A stretch of 64,000 bases of DNA from Peribacillus sp. FSL H8-0477 (GCF_038002765.1 NZ_JBBODE010000001.1:1488001-1552000); one strand, 5' to 3'. Counted from the stretch's first letter, positions 8,863 through 17,959 are shown. A program made the numbers and translations. The notes: a model not told the origin generated them from the letters alone.

Positions 8863-9336
8863 TCAAAACGGATCGGTAAATACATGCGTATTCTGCTTTT
8901 CAAAAGAAGGTGGAATGATTAGTAATTTCCCCATTAAAACAGACTCTTCTTGTTCATTTTTTGCTGTTACACTAATTTCAACCCTGTTTTGTTCTATGTT
9001 GATAGAGGTGACTTCAAAGAAAAAAGTAATGGTTTGTTCATGATAAACGGGTCTAGGATAAGACATCTCTTGTGATAAAATATAGCTCCCTGGACCTGGA
9101 ATATATTTAGAAACAGCAGAAGTTACTATACCTGCTAACATAATGGCAGGAACCAGTGGTTTTTTAAACGGCGTTTGTGAAGCATAATCATGTTGGATAT
9201 ATAATGGATTCGCATCATTAGTCAGCCCTAAATAAAGAAGCAGTTCCTTATCTTCCATCTTCTCCGTCAGCGTCAACTTTTCACCTAAGCTGATTTCTTC
9301 AATTTTTCTTCCCGGTTTTTTCTTCTTTAACAGCAT
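8863..9336 (-). CDS. MaoC-like hot-dog domain protein
   Basis: 157 aa. The middle (TNDANPLYIQHDYASQTPFKKPLVPAIMLAGIVTSAV) matches the hydratase-2/MaoC motif in which Asp and His of N-D-x-N-P-x-H form the dyad; here the His position is occupied by Tyr/Ile, with His three residues later, so enoyl-CoA hydratase activity is uncertain. Hot-dog proteins of this kind bind acyl-CoA or acyl-ACP. AGGAGG lies 7 nt before the ATG. The gene sits between mdh and phoP, a position where B. subtilis 168 has none. Function unknown. Confidence 0.75.
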   Translation of the reverse strand: MLLKKKKPGRKIEEISLGEKLTLTEKMEDKELLLYLGLTNDANPLYIQHDYASQTPFKKPLVPAIMLAGIVTSAVSKYIPGPGSYILSQEMSYPRPVYHEQTITFFFEVTSINIEQNRVEISVTAKNEQEESVLMGKLLIIPPSFEKQNTHVFTDPF

Positions 9337-9449
9337 GATTAGTCCTCCTGATTTATACTAAAAAGCCACCAAAGAGTAGGCATTATGGAGGTGAAAGACC
9401 ACCCCCATGCTTCTAATCTTTAGATAGCTTTTTTTCTAACCATTTCGCA

Positions 9450-10382
9450 TTAATTTAAAACGTTTAGTACCTGACGTACAGAGTCCACAGATTTAGAAAG
9501 AGCTGCTTTTTCATCTTCCGTCAATTCTAATTCGATAATCTTTTCAATCCCATTCGCTCCTATAATCGTTGGTACACCCAAATATATTCCTTCGAATCCG
9601 TATTCACCCTCTAGGTAAGCGATGGTTGGAACGACACGACGTTGATCCTTAAGAATTGCTTCAGCCATTTCGACAATTGAAGCTGCCGGTGCATAATACG
9701 CACTGCCATTCCCAAGTAAATTGACAATTTCTCCTCCGCCTGTTCGCGTACGAGCGACTATTGCTTCTAAACGGTCTTGCGGAATTAATGTTTCTAATGG
9801 GATACCTCCAGCGTACGAATACCGAACAAGTGGAACCATATCATCTCCGTGCCCGCCCAGTACAAAACCAGTGATATCTTTAACAGAAAGATTTAATTCT
9901 TTGGCAACAAACGTACGGAAACGTGCGGAATCCAGTACACCTGATTGGCCGATGACACGCTCTTTAGGGAATCCTGATTCTTTGAATACCGTATATGTCA
10001 TTGCATCAACAGGGTTAGTCAGTACAATAATGGTTGTGTTAGGGGAATACTTCACAATTTCTTTAGTCACTGATTTCATCACTTTTTGGTTAATTTGCAC
10101 CAAATCGTCACGACTCATTCCAGGTTTTCGTGCAATACCTGCAGTGATAATAACTAAATCGGATTGTGCTGTTTCAGCGTAGTCGGAAGTACCACTAATA
10201 TTTGCATCAAATCCTTGTACAGGACCTGCTTCAGCCATATCTAGTGCTTTTCCTTTTGTAGGGTTTTCTGCTTGAGGAATATCGACTATTACTACATCAC
10301 CAAGTTCTTTTTGCGCTAATAAGAAGGCAGTAGTAGCTCCTGTAAAACCAGCACCAACCACTGTGATTTTTTTACGAGACAT
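9450..10382 (-). CDS. mdh: Malate dehydrogenase
   Basis: 310 aa LDH-like NAD-dependent malate dehydrogenase, oxidising malate to oxaloacetate in the TCA cycle. The Rossmann motif is [13 protein letters not shown] with Asp after beta-2 (VVIVDI, NAD preference). The substrate loop reads [16 protein letters not shown], and the catalytic His is in [18 protein letters not shown] precedes the ATG. Last gene of the citZ-icd-mdh cluster. A strong stem-loop lies between icd and mdh, so mdh may also be transcribed from its own promoter, as in B. subtilis. Confidence 0.97.
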   Translation of the reverse strand: MSRKKITVVGAGFTGATTAFLLAQKELGDVVIVDIPQAENPTKGKALDMAEAGPVQGFDANISGTSDYAETAQSDLVIITAGIARKPGMSRDDLVQINQKVMKSVTKEIVKYSPNTTIIVLTNPVDAMTYTVFKESGFPKERVIGQSGVLDSARFRTFVAKELNLSVKDITGFVLGGHGDDMVPLVRYSYAGGIPLETLIPQDRLEAIVARTRTGGGEIVNLLGNGSAYYAPAASIVEMAEAILKDQRRVVPTIAYLEGEYGFEGIYLGVPTIIGANGIEKIIELELTEDEKAALSKSVDSVRQVLNVLN

Positions 10383-10429
10383 GATTTATAATCCTCCCGA
10401 GATACGTAGTTTGTTGTCTATTTTATAAA

Positions 10430-10472
10430 AGCTTCGTAAAGGGATGGTTAGTACCAAACCCTTCACGAAGCT
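10430..10472 (-). terminator. Stem-loop between icd and mdh
   Basis: On the minus strand AGCTTCGTGAAGGG pairs with CCCTTTACGAAGCT (one mismatch) across a 15-nt loop and is followed by TTTATAAAA. It could be a partial terminator that lowers mdh relative to icd, or an mRNA-stabilising structure. Confidence 0.6.
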
Positions 10473-10482
10473 GATTATAAAC

Positions 10483-11751
10483 TTATAGGTTTTTAATTAA
10501 TTCATCGGCAAACTCTGAACATTTAACTTCAGTAGCGCCTTCCATTAGACGAGCAAAGTCATATGTTACTACTTTAGACTCAATCGTTTTTTCAACAGAA
10601 GCTGTAATTGATGCAGCAGCTTCAGACCATCCTAAGTGTTCAAGCATTAGTACGCCTGAAAGTAAGACAGATGAAGGATTCACTTTATCTAATCCAGCAT
10701 ATTTAGGTGCTGTACCATGGGTTGCTTCAAAGATAGCATGTCCAGTCACGTAGTTGATGTTTGCTCCAGGAGCAATACCAATTCCGCCAACTTGAGCAGC
10801 AAGAGCATCTGAAATATAATCACCATTCAAGTTCATTGTAGCTACTACATCAAACTCTTTTGGACGAGTTAAGATTTGCTGCAAGAAGATATCAGCGATT
10901 GAATCTTTAACGATAATTTTTCCTTCAGCTTCAGCAGCAGCCTGTGCTTTATTAGCAGCATCTGTTCCTTCAGCATCTTTAATTTTATCGTATTGATTCC
11001 ATGTGAATACTTTATCGCCGAATTCTTCTTCAGCCACTTCGTATCCCCAGTTTTTAAATGCGCCTTCAGTGAATTTCATGATATTTCCTTTATGCACAAG
11101 TGTTAAAGAAGAACGGTTTTCTTTAATTGCGTAATTGATAGCCGCACGTACTAAACGTTTTGTACCTTCTTCAGAAATAGGCTTAATTCCGATACCTGAA
11201 GTTTCAGGGAAACGAATATTTTTAACAGCAAATTCATTTTTCAAGAAATCAATTAGTTTCTTTACTTCGTCAGAACCTTTTGCATATTCAATTCCAGCAT
11301 AAATATCTTCTGTATTTTCACGGAAGATAACCATGTCAGTATCTTCTGGACGTTTAACCGGTGATGGTACACCTTCAAAGTAACGAACAGGACGTAGACA
11401 AACATACAAATCAAGTTCTTGGCGTAATGCCACGTTTAGGGAACGAATTCCGCCGCCGATTGGTGTAGTTAGTGGTCCTTTAATCGCAATAAGGTATTCG
11501 CGAATCACGTCAAGTGTTTCAGCAGGAAGCCATTCTCCTGTTTTATCGAAAGCTTTCTGTCCAGCATAGACTTCTTTCCATTCGATTTTCTTTTCACCTT
11601 TATACGCTTTTTCTACAGCTGCGTCTAAAACACGAGAAGCCGCTGCCCAAATATCAGGTCCAATTCCGTCTCCCTCGATAAAAGGAACGATTGGATTGTT
11701 TGGTACCTGTAAAGATCCGTTAACTACTGCAATTTTTTCACCTTGTGTCAT
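10483..11751 (-). CDS. icd: NADP-dependent isocitrate dehydrogenase
   Basis: 422 aa, close to the 423 aa B. subtilis enzyme. Converts isocitrate to 2-oxoglutarate. Recognisable stretches are the isocitrate-binding [16 protein letters not shown] with the Ser equivalent to the E. coli phospho-site, [17 protein letters not shown], the metal-binding [14 protein letters not shown], and the cofactor region [11 protein letters not shown]. It is the branch-point competitor of isocitrate lyase (aceA, 15252-16541). Second gene of citZ-icd-mdh, with a stem-loop in front of it. Confidence 0.97.
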   Translation of the reverse strand: MTQGEKIAVVNGSLQVPNNPIVPFIEGDGIGPDIWAAASRVLDAAVEKAYKGEKKIEWKEVYAGQKAFDKTGEWLPAETLDVIREYLIAIKGPLTTPIGGGIRSLNVALRQELDLYVCLRPVRYFEGVPSPVKRPEDTDMVIFRENTEDIYAGIEYAKGSDEVKKLIDFLKNEFAVKNIRFPETSGIGIKPISEEGTKRLVRAAINYAIKENRSSLTLVHKGNIMKFTEGAFKNWGYEVAEEEFGDKVFTWNQYDKIKDAEGTDAANKAQAAAEAEGKIIVKDSIADIFLQQILTRPKEFDVVATMNLNGDYISDALAAQVGGIGIAPGANINYVTGHAIFEATHGTAPKYAGLDKVNPSSVLLSGVLMLEHLGWSEAAASITASVEKTIESKVVTYDFARLMEGATEVKCSEFADELIKNL

Positions 11752-11775
11752 GTTTATACCCCCGATTCAATATCA

Positions 11776-11813
11776 AAGGTTAGCTTACTCTTCATCGAAG
11801 AGTTACTAACCTT
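11776..11813 (-). terminator. Stem-loop between citZ and icd
   Basis: AAGGTTAGTAACTCTTC pairs with GAAGAGTAAGCTAACCTT around a 3-nt loop on the minus strand, with no strong U tract. A partial terminator or RNA-processing/stability element within the TCA operon is likely. Confidence 0.5.
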
Positions 11814-11866
11814 GTTTACTCACAATACTAAATTTACTACAAAATTCAAAACTAGTTAAATATTAT

Positions 11867-12982
11867 TTATCTTTTTTCAATAGATACATATTTTTGCATG
11901 CCTGGTCCAGTATACTCTGCACGCGGGCGGATCAGTCTATTATTAGCGTATTGCTCAAGAATATGCGCAATCCATCCCGACGTACGACTGACTGCAAAAA
12001 TAGGTGTAAATAAATCATGATCGATACCTAGACTATGGTACACGGATGCCGAATAGAAATCCACATTTGGAGGAAGATTTTTTTGTCCTGTTACCAAATC
12101 TTGAATCTTTACAGACATTTCGTAGTATTCAGGCTGACCAGTTAATTCCGTCAGTTTCTGGGACATATCACGAAGATGTTTTGCACGCGGATCCCCTTTA
12201 CGGTATACGCGGTGGCCAAAGCCCATAATCTTTTCTTTGTTTTCTAGTTTTTCATTGATATACGATTCTACCTTATCCACTGAACCGATTTCTGTAAGCA
12301 TTTTCATAACTTGCTCATTTGCTCCGCCATGTAATGGTCCTTTTAAGGCACCAATAGCAGATGTCACACCAGAATAGATGTCTGCTAAAGTAGCTACACA
12401 CACCCGAGCTGTAAAGGTTGATGCATTTAATTCATGATCTGCATGCAGAACAAGGGCTTTGTTAAATGCTTCTTCTTCAATCGCTTCTGGTTCGTTGCCA
12501 GTCAGCATATATAAGAAGTTTGCCGCAAAACTTAAATCAGTACGCGGTGCAACCGGTTCTTGACCTTTACGTACGCGAGCAAAGGCTGTAACAAGAGTAG
12601 GCATTTGCGCTTGAATTCGGATGGCTTTACGGTAGTTCGCTTCGTCACTCATTGTATCTGCTTCATCATCATAAAGTGCTAGTAATGAAACCGCTGTCCG
12701 AAGAGCCGCCATTGGATGAACTTTACCAATTGGGTACGTTTTAAAGTGGTTTAAAACTTCCTCAGGAATTGCCGCATTTTCTGCCAGTTGTTTTGTCAGT
12801 TCTTCAAGCTGACTTTGTGTAGGGAGACTACCATGCCAAAGCAGATAAATAACTTCCTCAAATGTGGCATTTTCCGCTAAATCGTCAATATCATACCCAG
12901 CGTATGTTAATGTATCATCGATTATTGAACTAATCGCTGACGTAGTTGCCACGATACCTTCTAGGCCCTTTGTTGCTGTCAT
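11867..12982 (-). CDS. citZ: Citrate synthase
   Basis: 371 aa. Condenses oxaloacetate and acetyl-CoA. The catalytic His is in LHGGANEQV, with a second His in GFGHRVYRKGDPRAKHL and the active Asp in PNVDFYSASVYHSLGI. The start at MTATKGLEGIVATTSAISS agrees with the family and has AAAGGAG upstream; the open frame extends 23 codons further but those codons include the promoter and cre-like sequence. First gene of citZ-icd-mdh. A TATAAT box and a catabolite-responsive element lie just upstream. Confidence 0.97.
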   Translation of the reverse strand: MTATKGLEGIVATTSAISSIIDDTLTYAGYDIDDLAENATFEEVIYLLWHGSLPTQSQLEELTKQLAENAAIPEEVLNHFKTYPIGKVHPMAALRTAVSLLALYDDEADTMSDEANYRKAIRIQAQMPTLVTAFARVRKGQEPVAPRTDLSFAANFLYMLTGNEPEAIEEEAFNKALVLHADHELNASTFTARVCVATLADIYSGVTSAIGALKGPLHGGANEQVMKMLTEIGSVDKVESYINEKLENKEKIMGFGHRVYRKGDPRAKHLRDMSQKLTELTGQPEYYEMSVKIQDLVTGQKNLPPNVDFYSASVYHSLGIDHDLFTPIFAVSRTSGWIAHILEQYANNRLIRPRAEYTGPGMQKYVSIEKR

Positions 12983-13030
12983 ACAAAATCTCTCCTTTTC
13001 TAAAAAAAAATTCCCCTTTGTCCAATGCTC

Positions 13031-13051
13031 ATTATAATATAGCGCTTCCAA
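13031..13051 (-). promoter_or_regulatory. citZ promoter -10 and cre (CcpA) site
   Basis: On the minus strand TTGGAAGCGCTATAT (13051-13037) matches the cre consensus WTGNAANCGNWNNCW at all but one defined position. It abuts TATAAT (13036-13031), a perfect -10. No convincing -35 lies at the right distance. The arrangement fits CcpA repression of citrate synthase on glucose, known in B. subtilis. Confidence 0.5.
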
Positions 13052-13390
13052 AGAAATTTAAATAAGTATCATGCAATATGTAATTCCTAGGGTTGTAGTT
13101 CCCCCTGAAAAAATGAGAATGCTTTAAATAATCTGCACCAACATTTTTTACCCTAAAAACTACTCCTTAAAACTTCCTATCGAGCGCTTGCTCAGGTAAC
13201 GGCAAACCAATCCTATTAATAGATACTATTCCATATCTTTGTAGAAAAGTCAGCGATAGTTACAAGACCTATTATAAACAATTATCAGTTTTTTGGAAAT
13301 GGAAAGCACTTAAAAAATGAAAATATTATTATTTTATTAGAAAAACTCATAAATAACTTATTGGATAATTATTCAAATGATTTTCGTATA
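13052..13390. other. Intergenic region between ytwI and citZ
   Basis: About 340 AT-rich bases upstream of citZ. ATAA/TTAT-type dyads near 13350-13375 could be CcpC-like sites but are not clear enough to call. No open frame longer than a few codons with a ribosome-binding site is seen. Confidence 0.5.
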
Positions 13391-13413
13391 AGGAAACCTG
13401 AATCAGGTTTCCT
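13391..13413 (-). terminator. Terminator after ytwI
   Basis: AGGAAACCTGA / TCAGGTTTCCT perfect hairpin 13 nt downstream of the ytwI stop, followed on the minus strand by TTATACG. The U tract is weak. Confidence 0.65.
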
Positions 13414-13425
13414 GTTCTGCTTTGG

Positions 13426-13884
13426 TTATTTAATTAGATTAAAAAGCTGCATAAATAAGTAAGCAATTCCTGCACCAATTAAGGGGCCAACAGCTACTCC
13501 TTTAAATAGAGCAACAGCCAAAATAGTGCCAAAGACAAGTGCCACGGTGATATGAGGATCATTGGCAAGCAGGGTGAGACCATTCTTCGCAATCAGCGCC
13601 ACTGCAATTCCTGATAGTAACGCAATCCATGCATAGGGTGACTTTATGGCTTCTGCCAGCTGTTTGTACCCGATTGCACCACTTGCAATTGGGACTAGCA
13701 CAGCAATGGTAATCACGGTCACTCCAAGATTAATTCCCTTTGATGAGAGGAAGGGAAATACTTTCGTATCAAGCCCTGTTAGCTTTATTAATAATAAAAT
13801 TCCTGCGGCAGCCATCAATGAAGAATTTTTAGCAATGAGGCCTATTATGAGAAGCATAAGTAAAAATAAATAAGGACCATACAT
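13426..13884 (-). CDS. ytwI: DUF441 membrane protein YtwI
   Basis: 152 aa integral membrane protein with about five hydrophobic segments (YLFLLMLLIIGLIA, LGVTVITIAVLVPIASGAIGY, WIALLSGIAVALIA, ITVALVFGTILAVALF, GPLIGAGIAYLFMQL). The DUF441 family is conserved in Bacillaceae between citZ and ytvI. No biochemical role is known. It has its own promoter region, divergent from ytvI. Confidence 0.9.
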   Translation of the reverse strand: MYGPYLFLLMLLIIGLIAKNSSLMAAAGILLLIKLTGLDTKVFPFLSSKGINLGVTVITIAVLVPIASGAIGYKQLAEAIKSPYAWIALLSGIAVALIAKNGLTLLANDPHITVALVFGTILAVALFKGVAVGPLIGAGIAYLFMQLFNLIK

Positions 13885-14011
13885 TTAACATTCCTCCATA
13901 AACCGAACTCTTGTTATTTTAACATAGCAAAAGGGACAAGTATTCGTAAAAAACCTGTCCCTATTTATCTGCTTTAAAGAAACTAGTCAGATAATTGACC
14001 TTTCTTTTATC

Positions 14012-14039
14012 TTGAAGCCTAGTTACAATAAACTATATA
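14012..14039 (+). promoter_or_regulatory. Possible promoter of ytvI
   Basis: TTGAAG (14012-14017), 16 bases, TATATA (14034-14039), about 32 nt before the ATG. Four of six positions match sigma-A in each hexamer, so this is a modest prediction. Confidence 0.3.
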
Positions 14040-14071
14040 GTTAAAGAGCGATTACAAAGGGGGAAAAAAGC

Positions 14072-15202
14072 ATGAATCCCGTATACATTTATCGGTTCGT
14101 CCGTTTTTTCGTTGCCATCGGAATTGTCGTATTAGGCGGGGTCGCATTGTTTTATCTCTCAACCTACACATACCCCTTTATCATCGCAATATTCATCGCC
14201 TTTTTCATGAATCCACTGGTTAATTTTTTTGAAAAAAAAGCCCGAATGCCAAGAGGGCTTGCTGTCCTCGTTTCTCTACTTCTTATTCTTTCTATCTTTG
14301 CCGGTTTAATTACTCTTCTTGTCGTGGAAATTGTCTCTGGAGCAAATTATTTAGGAGAAGTAGTCCCTAAACACCTTGTCACAGTTGTTGATTATATTGA
14401 AGACCTTATCGTTCAACAGATTTTGCCGCTCTATAACCAAACAGCTGCTTTATTTAAAAATCTAGACAATGGGCAGCAAGACACGATTCTTGATAATATA
14501 CAAAATGTTGGACAGACCATTGCTACAACAGCCGGTAATTTTATTCAGTCATTTTTTCAGAATATCCCCGGTATTATAGGTTGGATTCCTAATACGGCAA
14601 CTGTTCTTGTGTTTTCTGCACTTGCCACTTTTTTTATCAGCAAAGACTGGTACCGCCTATCAAATTTAAGTAACAAACTCCTTCCTGAAAAGGTCTATGT
14701 AAGTACTATCCGGATCATTAAAGATCTGAAGCGTGCATTATTCGGCTTTATAAAAGCCCAATTTACGTTGGTATCGATTACGACTGTTACCGTATTAATC
14801 GGACTGCTCTTCCTCAAAGTGCGCTATTCAATCACCATTGCACTTATTTGTGGACTAGTTGATATTGTTCCCTACCTTGGGACAGGTACTATTTTTATTC
14901 CATGGATTATCTATGAATTTATTTCTGGAAATACGAGTTTAGGAATAGGCCTTTCCGTCTTATATGCCATTGTCATTGTCCAACGACAGCTAATCGAGCC
15001 AAAGGTATTATCATCAAGTATCGGACTCGATCCTCTTGCTACTTTAGTTGCTCTTTTTGTCGGTTATAAGATGATTGGAATTCTCGGACTTATTGCTGGT
15101 CCCGTCATACTTGTTATTATCAACACCCTTCAAAGAGCAAATATTTTCAAAGATATTTGGTCATTTATTATAGGAAAAGAAGGCCGCAGGGATAATTTAT
15201 AG
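14072..15202 (+). CDS. ytvI: Sporulation integral membrane protein YtvI (AI-2E transporter family)
   Basis: 376 aa polytopic protein of the AI-2E/PerM-like exporter superfamily. It has two N-terminal helices (FFVAIGIVVLGGVALFYL, YPFIIAIFIAFFMNPLVNFF), a third after the basic loop, an extracytoplasmic segment (about residues 95-160), then further helices ending with LATLVALFVGYKMIGILGLIAGPVILVII. The family signature P-[YF]-x-G-x-G is in VPYLGTGTIFIPW. AAAGGGGG lies 10 nt upstream of the ATG. B. subtilis YtvI is annotated as a sporulation membrane protein; its substrate is unknown. Confidence 0.9.
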   Translation: MNPVYIYRFVRFFVAIGIVVLGGVALFYLSTYTYPFIIAIFIAFFMNPLVNFFEKKARMPRGLAVLVSLLLILSIFAGLITLLVVEIVSGANYLGEVVPKHLVTVVDYIEDLIVQQILPLYNQTAALFKNLDNGQQDTILDNIQNVGQTIATTAGNFIQSFFQNIPGIIGWIPNTATVLVFSALATFFISKDWYRLSNLSNKLLPEKVYVSTIRIIKDLKRALFGFIKAQFTLVSITTVTVLIGLLFLKVRYSITIALICGLVDIVPYLGTGTIFIPWIIYEFISGNTSLGIGLSVLYAIVIVQRQLIEPKVLSSSIGLDPLATLVALFVGYKMIGILGLIAGPVILVIINTLQRANIFKDIWSFIIGKEGRRDNL

Positions 15203-15211
15203 GACAAAATA

Positions 15212-15245
15212 AAAACTGCCGGGACAGGTGTCCGGGCAGTTTTTA
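15212..15245. terminator. Bidirectional terminator between ytvI and aceA
   Basis: AAAAACTGCC and GGCAGTTTTT flank an inner GGAC/GTCC stem with one G-G mismatch. The A and T tracts on either side allow termination from both converging genes. Confidence 0.9.
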
Positions 15246-15251
15246 CACTTT

Positions 15252-16541
15252 TTAATGTTTAGACGTTTCAAATTGTTCGGCTTCCGTTGATCCTTTTAAG
15301 GCTGTTGTTGATGAAGTCCCTCCAGCAACTACCTGTGCGACTTCATCAAAGTAACCCGTACCAACTTCACGTTGATGTCTTGTTGCTGTGTATCCATATT
15401 GTTCACTCGCAAATTCTGCCTGTTGAAGTTCCGAATAAGCAGCCATTCCACGATCTTTATACTGACGTGCAAGTTCAAACATCCCATGATTCAAGGCATG
15501 GAATCCAGCAAGCGTTACAAACTGGAATTTATAGCCCATTTTTCCTAGTTCTACTTGAAAGTTAGCAATCGCTTCATCATCTAATTTAGCTTTCCAATTA
15601 AAGGACGGTGAACAGTTATAAGCAAGCAGTTTACCAGGATGCTCAGCATGGATGGCTTCAGCAAATTGGCGGGCTTCTTCAATGTTTGGCTCAGATGTTT
15701 CACACCAAATCAGATCCGCATATGGTGCATAAGCAAGTCCTCGTGCAATAGCTTGATCAATCCCCGCTTTAGTCCTATAAAACCCTTCAGGAGTCCGCTC
15801 TGAACTTTCGATAAATGGTGCATCAATAGGGTCGATGTCACTTGTAATCAAATCCGCTGCATTAGCATCTGTTCGGGCGACAAGAATGGTTGGTACCCCC
15901 ATTACATCTGCAGCAAAACGAGCCGCAATTAAGTTACGTACTGCCGTTTGAGTAGGCAGCAAAACTTTCCCTCCTAGGTGACCGCATTTCTTTTCTGAAG
16001 ATAACTGATCTTCAAAGTGAACACCTGCAGCTCCCGCTTCAATCATACTTTTCATTAGTTCAAATACATTTAATTGTCCGCCAAATCCAGCTTCAGCATC
16101 GGCAACAATTGGAGCAAACCAATCGATTTCGTCGTTTCCTTCCATATAATCAATTTGGTCGGCACGTTGGAGGGCTTGATTGATACGTTTAACTACCTGT
16201 GGAACACTATTAGCAGGGTATAAACTTTGATCCGGATACATGTTTCCTGAAAGATTCGCATCTGCTGCAACTTGCCAGCCGCTCAAATAAATTGCTTTTA
16301 AACCAGCCTTTACCTGCTGCATAGCTTGGTTACCCGTTAATGCACCAAGTGCATTAATAAAATCCTCTGTATGAAGCAGATTCCATAACTTTTCAGAACC
16401 TTTTCGGGCAAGGGTTTGTTCAATATCAATGGAGCCTCTTAAGCGAATTACGTCTTCAGCAGTGTATGGGCGTGTAACCCCATTCCATCTTTCATCACTT
16501 TTCCAATTTTGTTCCAATTGAGCAGCTCTTTGCTTTTTCAT
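15252..16541 (-). CDS. aceA: Isocitrate lyase
   Basis: 429 aa. Cleaves isocitrate to glyoxylate and succinate, first step of the glyoxylate shunt. The active-site signature [11 protein letters not shown] (catalytic Cys near residue 190) is intact, as are the metal-binding region [10 protein letters not shown] and NCSPSFNW. The ATG is eight bases after GGAGG; an in-frame TTG two codons earlier is too close to it. B. subtilis 168 lacks this gene. It sits directly behind a much reduced malate-synthase-like gene with 35 nt between, probably in one operon. Confidence 0.96.
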   Translation of the reverse strand: MKKQRAAQLEQNWKSDERWNGVTRPYTAEDVIRLRGSIDIEQTLARKGSEKLWNLLHTEDFINALGALTGNQAMQQVKAGLKAIYLSGWQVAADANLSGNMYPDQSLYPANSVPQVVKRINQALQRADQIDYMEGNDEIDWFAPIVADAEAGFGGQLNVFELMKSMIEAGAAGVHFEDQLSSEKKCGHLGGKVLLPTQTAVRNLIAARFAADVMGVPTILVARTDANAADLITSDIDPIDAPFIESSERTPEGFYRTKAGIDQAIARGLAYAPYADLIWCETSEPNIEEARQFAEAIHAEHPGKLLAYNCSPSFNWKAKLDDEAIANFQVELGKMGYKFQFVTLAGFHALNHGMFELARQYKDRGMAAYSELQQAEFASEQYGYTATRHQREVGTGYFDEVAQVVAGGTSSTTALKGSTEAEQFETSKH

Positions 16542-16576
16542 TTTCAATTCCTCCTATTGGGCTTAATCAAATTTTC

Positions 16577-17260
16577 TTACGAATGAGTAACTTCCGTTGT
16601 CCTATTATCGAGCACGAAGGCACCGCGTTTTTCACATGTCTCTCTAACTAATGAATACATATTCATAAAAGACGCAAGTCCACCTTCGAATCTAGAAATT
16701 TTACTAAGCTGTACGCCTATACAATGCTCTTTAAGCTCATAAAGAATCTCATCTGTTTCCATAGCCGCATTGCTATTAATTAAAGCAATCACTTTAATCG
16801 TTCCAAGCGGTAGCCTCTGATCATTCTGAGCGTAAACAAATAGGTCATTCCAGAGTCTTGCTTCTAACGCATTGTCTATTGTCGGAAGATAAAAATAATG
16901 ATTAAGGTGAAAAAAGTGATTCGTAAAATCATAGAAACTTGCTGATTTGAGATGTCCATCCACTTGCACTTCTAGGTGCAGACTCCGCAGTAATTTTTTT
17001 CGTACAGCCATCTCCTTTAAATCCTTTGGAATTCGGCCGACTGTCCAATCTCCTTCCCGGATACGCTTGGTCTCAATCGGGAAGCTTGGTCCATGATTCC
17101 TATGTTCATCGATTGTATGATTCCGTTTAAGAAGCTCGATTCGCTTTTCCCCGAAATGATAAGTAATCCGATTCAAGAATGCTCGCGCATCAGATGACAG
17201 AATATGTTCATACTCAGGTTTTTCTCCTGATTGTCTCCATCCCTTTGCATCTGTTTTCAT
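16577..17260 (-). CDS. Truncated malate synthase A-like protein
   Basis: 227 aa, against about 530 for malate synthase A. Collinear patches of AceB remain: IREGDWTVGRIPKDL (N-terminus), YFYLPTIDNALEARLWNDLFVYAQ, LPLGTIKVIALI and ETDEILYELKEH. Between the first two patches about 70 family residues, including GPVDRKM and FMADFEDS, are missing. The GRWDY motif with its metal-binding Asp is replaced by LSKISRFEGG, and the C-terminal half with the general base is absent. Catalysis is therefore not expected. The frame is intact, a sigma-A-like promoter lies upstream and aceA follows. It may be a pseudo-enzyme or an ORF decaying through in-frame deletions. B. subtilis 168 lacks both genes. Confidence 0.75.
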   Translation of the reverse strand: MKTDAKGWRQSGEKPEYEHILSSDARAFLNRITYHFGEKRIELLKRNHTIDEHRNHGPSFPIETKRIREGDWTVGRIPKDLKEMAVRKKLLRSLHLEVQVDGHLKSASFYDFTNHFFHLNHYFYLPTIDNALEARLWNDLFVYAQNDQRLPLGTIKVIALINSNAAMETDEILYELKEHCIGVQLSKISRFEGGLASFMNMYSLVRETCEKRGAFVLDNRTTEVTHS

Positions 17261-17328
17261 GTAGCAGCTTCACTTCCCCTCAAGCTAATCCTTTTTGTTA
17301 TAATACAGTTATTTGTTTTCTTAAAAGT

Positions 17329-17358
17329 ATTATATAACACAGATATTATTTTTGTCAC
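17329..17358 (-). promoter_or_regulatory. Sigma-A promoter of the malate-synthase-like/aceA operon
   Basis: On the minus strand GTGACA (17358-17353), 18 bases, TATAAT (17334-17329). Five and six matches to the sigma-A hexamers. The start site would be about 60 nt before the first ATG. No clear cre site was found nearby. Confidence 0.55.
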
Positions 17359-17520
17359 CCGTTTTTAATTAAATAATCTAAAAATTTATTTTATTCTGTT
17401 TTCTACACAAGAATAAGCCCCCCACAGCAGCTTTCAAGGGTTGTAAAAATCTAGCTATCATTCGCTTGAAAAAGTCTTCTGCACAGAAATGTTCTTAATG
17501 CACGCACTAAAAGAGCGCAC

Positions 17521-17548
17521 AAAAAATCCGGATGCAGTATGCAGCCGG
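17521..17548 (-). terminator. Terminator after fxsA
   Basis: On the minus strand CCGGCTGCA-TAC-TGCATCCGG (one internal mismatch) is followed by ATTTTTT, 7 nt after the fxsA stop. Confidence 0.75.
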
Positions 17549-17554
17549 AAGCAA

Positions 17555-17959
17555 TTATTGGATGATGGTGATAATCCCTTTATTCTTATTTTTATTTATT
17601 TTCTTTGTAATCCAGCGCAATAGCAGCGGCTTACAAAGTTTGCGTGTTGGCGGTAATATCAAAAGCAAGCCTGCAAGATCAGTAATAAATCCTGGCAGTA
17701 CTAATAAAATCCCGCCAATCATAATACATAATCCATTTATCATTTCATTGCCTGGCAGTTGACCTACGTTCATTTGAGCTTGTGCTCTTCGTAGAGTTTC
17801 CAGCCCTTGCTGTTTCGCTAAATATGCACCCACGATTCCCATCAATAGGAGGGTGAATAATGTTGCCCAGAAGCCTATTACCTTTCCGGATAACAGCAGT
17901 ATAATAATCTCAATCACTGGAAAAGCAACGATTGATAATATAAGATATTTTGGCTTCAT
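17555..17959 (-). CDS. fxsA: FxsA family membrane protein
   Basis: 134 aa. Two N-terminal hydrophobic helices (LILSIVAFPVIEIIILLLSG, FWATLFTLLLMGIVGAYLA) with the family Glu in PVIEI, then a cytoplasmic segment, a further hydrophobic pair (IMIGGILLVLPGFITDLAGLLLILPPTR) and a basic tail. E. coli FxsA (YtzA in B. subtilis) is a membrane protein linked to phage exclusion when overproduced; its native role is unclear. The ATG at 17959 is 12 nt from AAGGGG; an in-frame TTG four codons earlier touches the Shine-Dalgarno. Downstream of pyk, separated by a terminator. Confidence 0.9.
   Translation of the reverse strand: MKPKYLILSIVAFPVIEIIILLLSGKVIGFWATLFTLLLMGIVGAYLAKQQGLETLRRAQAQMNVGQLPGNEMINGLCIMIGGILLVLPGFITDLAGLLLILPPTRKLCKPLLLRWITKKINKNKNKGIITIIQ

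Noticed and set aside
9389-9412. Hairpin between mdh and the MaoC-like gene (GGGGGTGG / CACCTCC)
   Set aside because: Bulged stem with no U tract adjacent; too weak to call a terminator.
9721-10182. 153-codon plus-strand open frame opposite mdh
   Set aside because: Shadow of a strongly conserved gene; no Shine-Dalgarno and no recognisable domain.
12983-13051. N-terminal extension of citrate synthase by 23 codons
   Set aside because: The extra codons contain the -10 box and cre site; family members begin at MTATKGLEG, and AAAGGAG serves that ATG.
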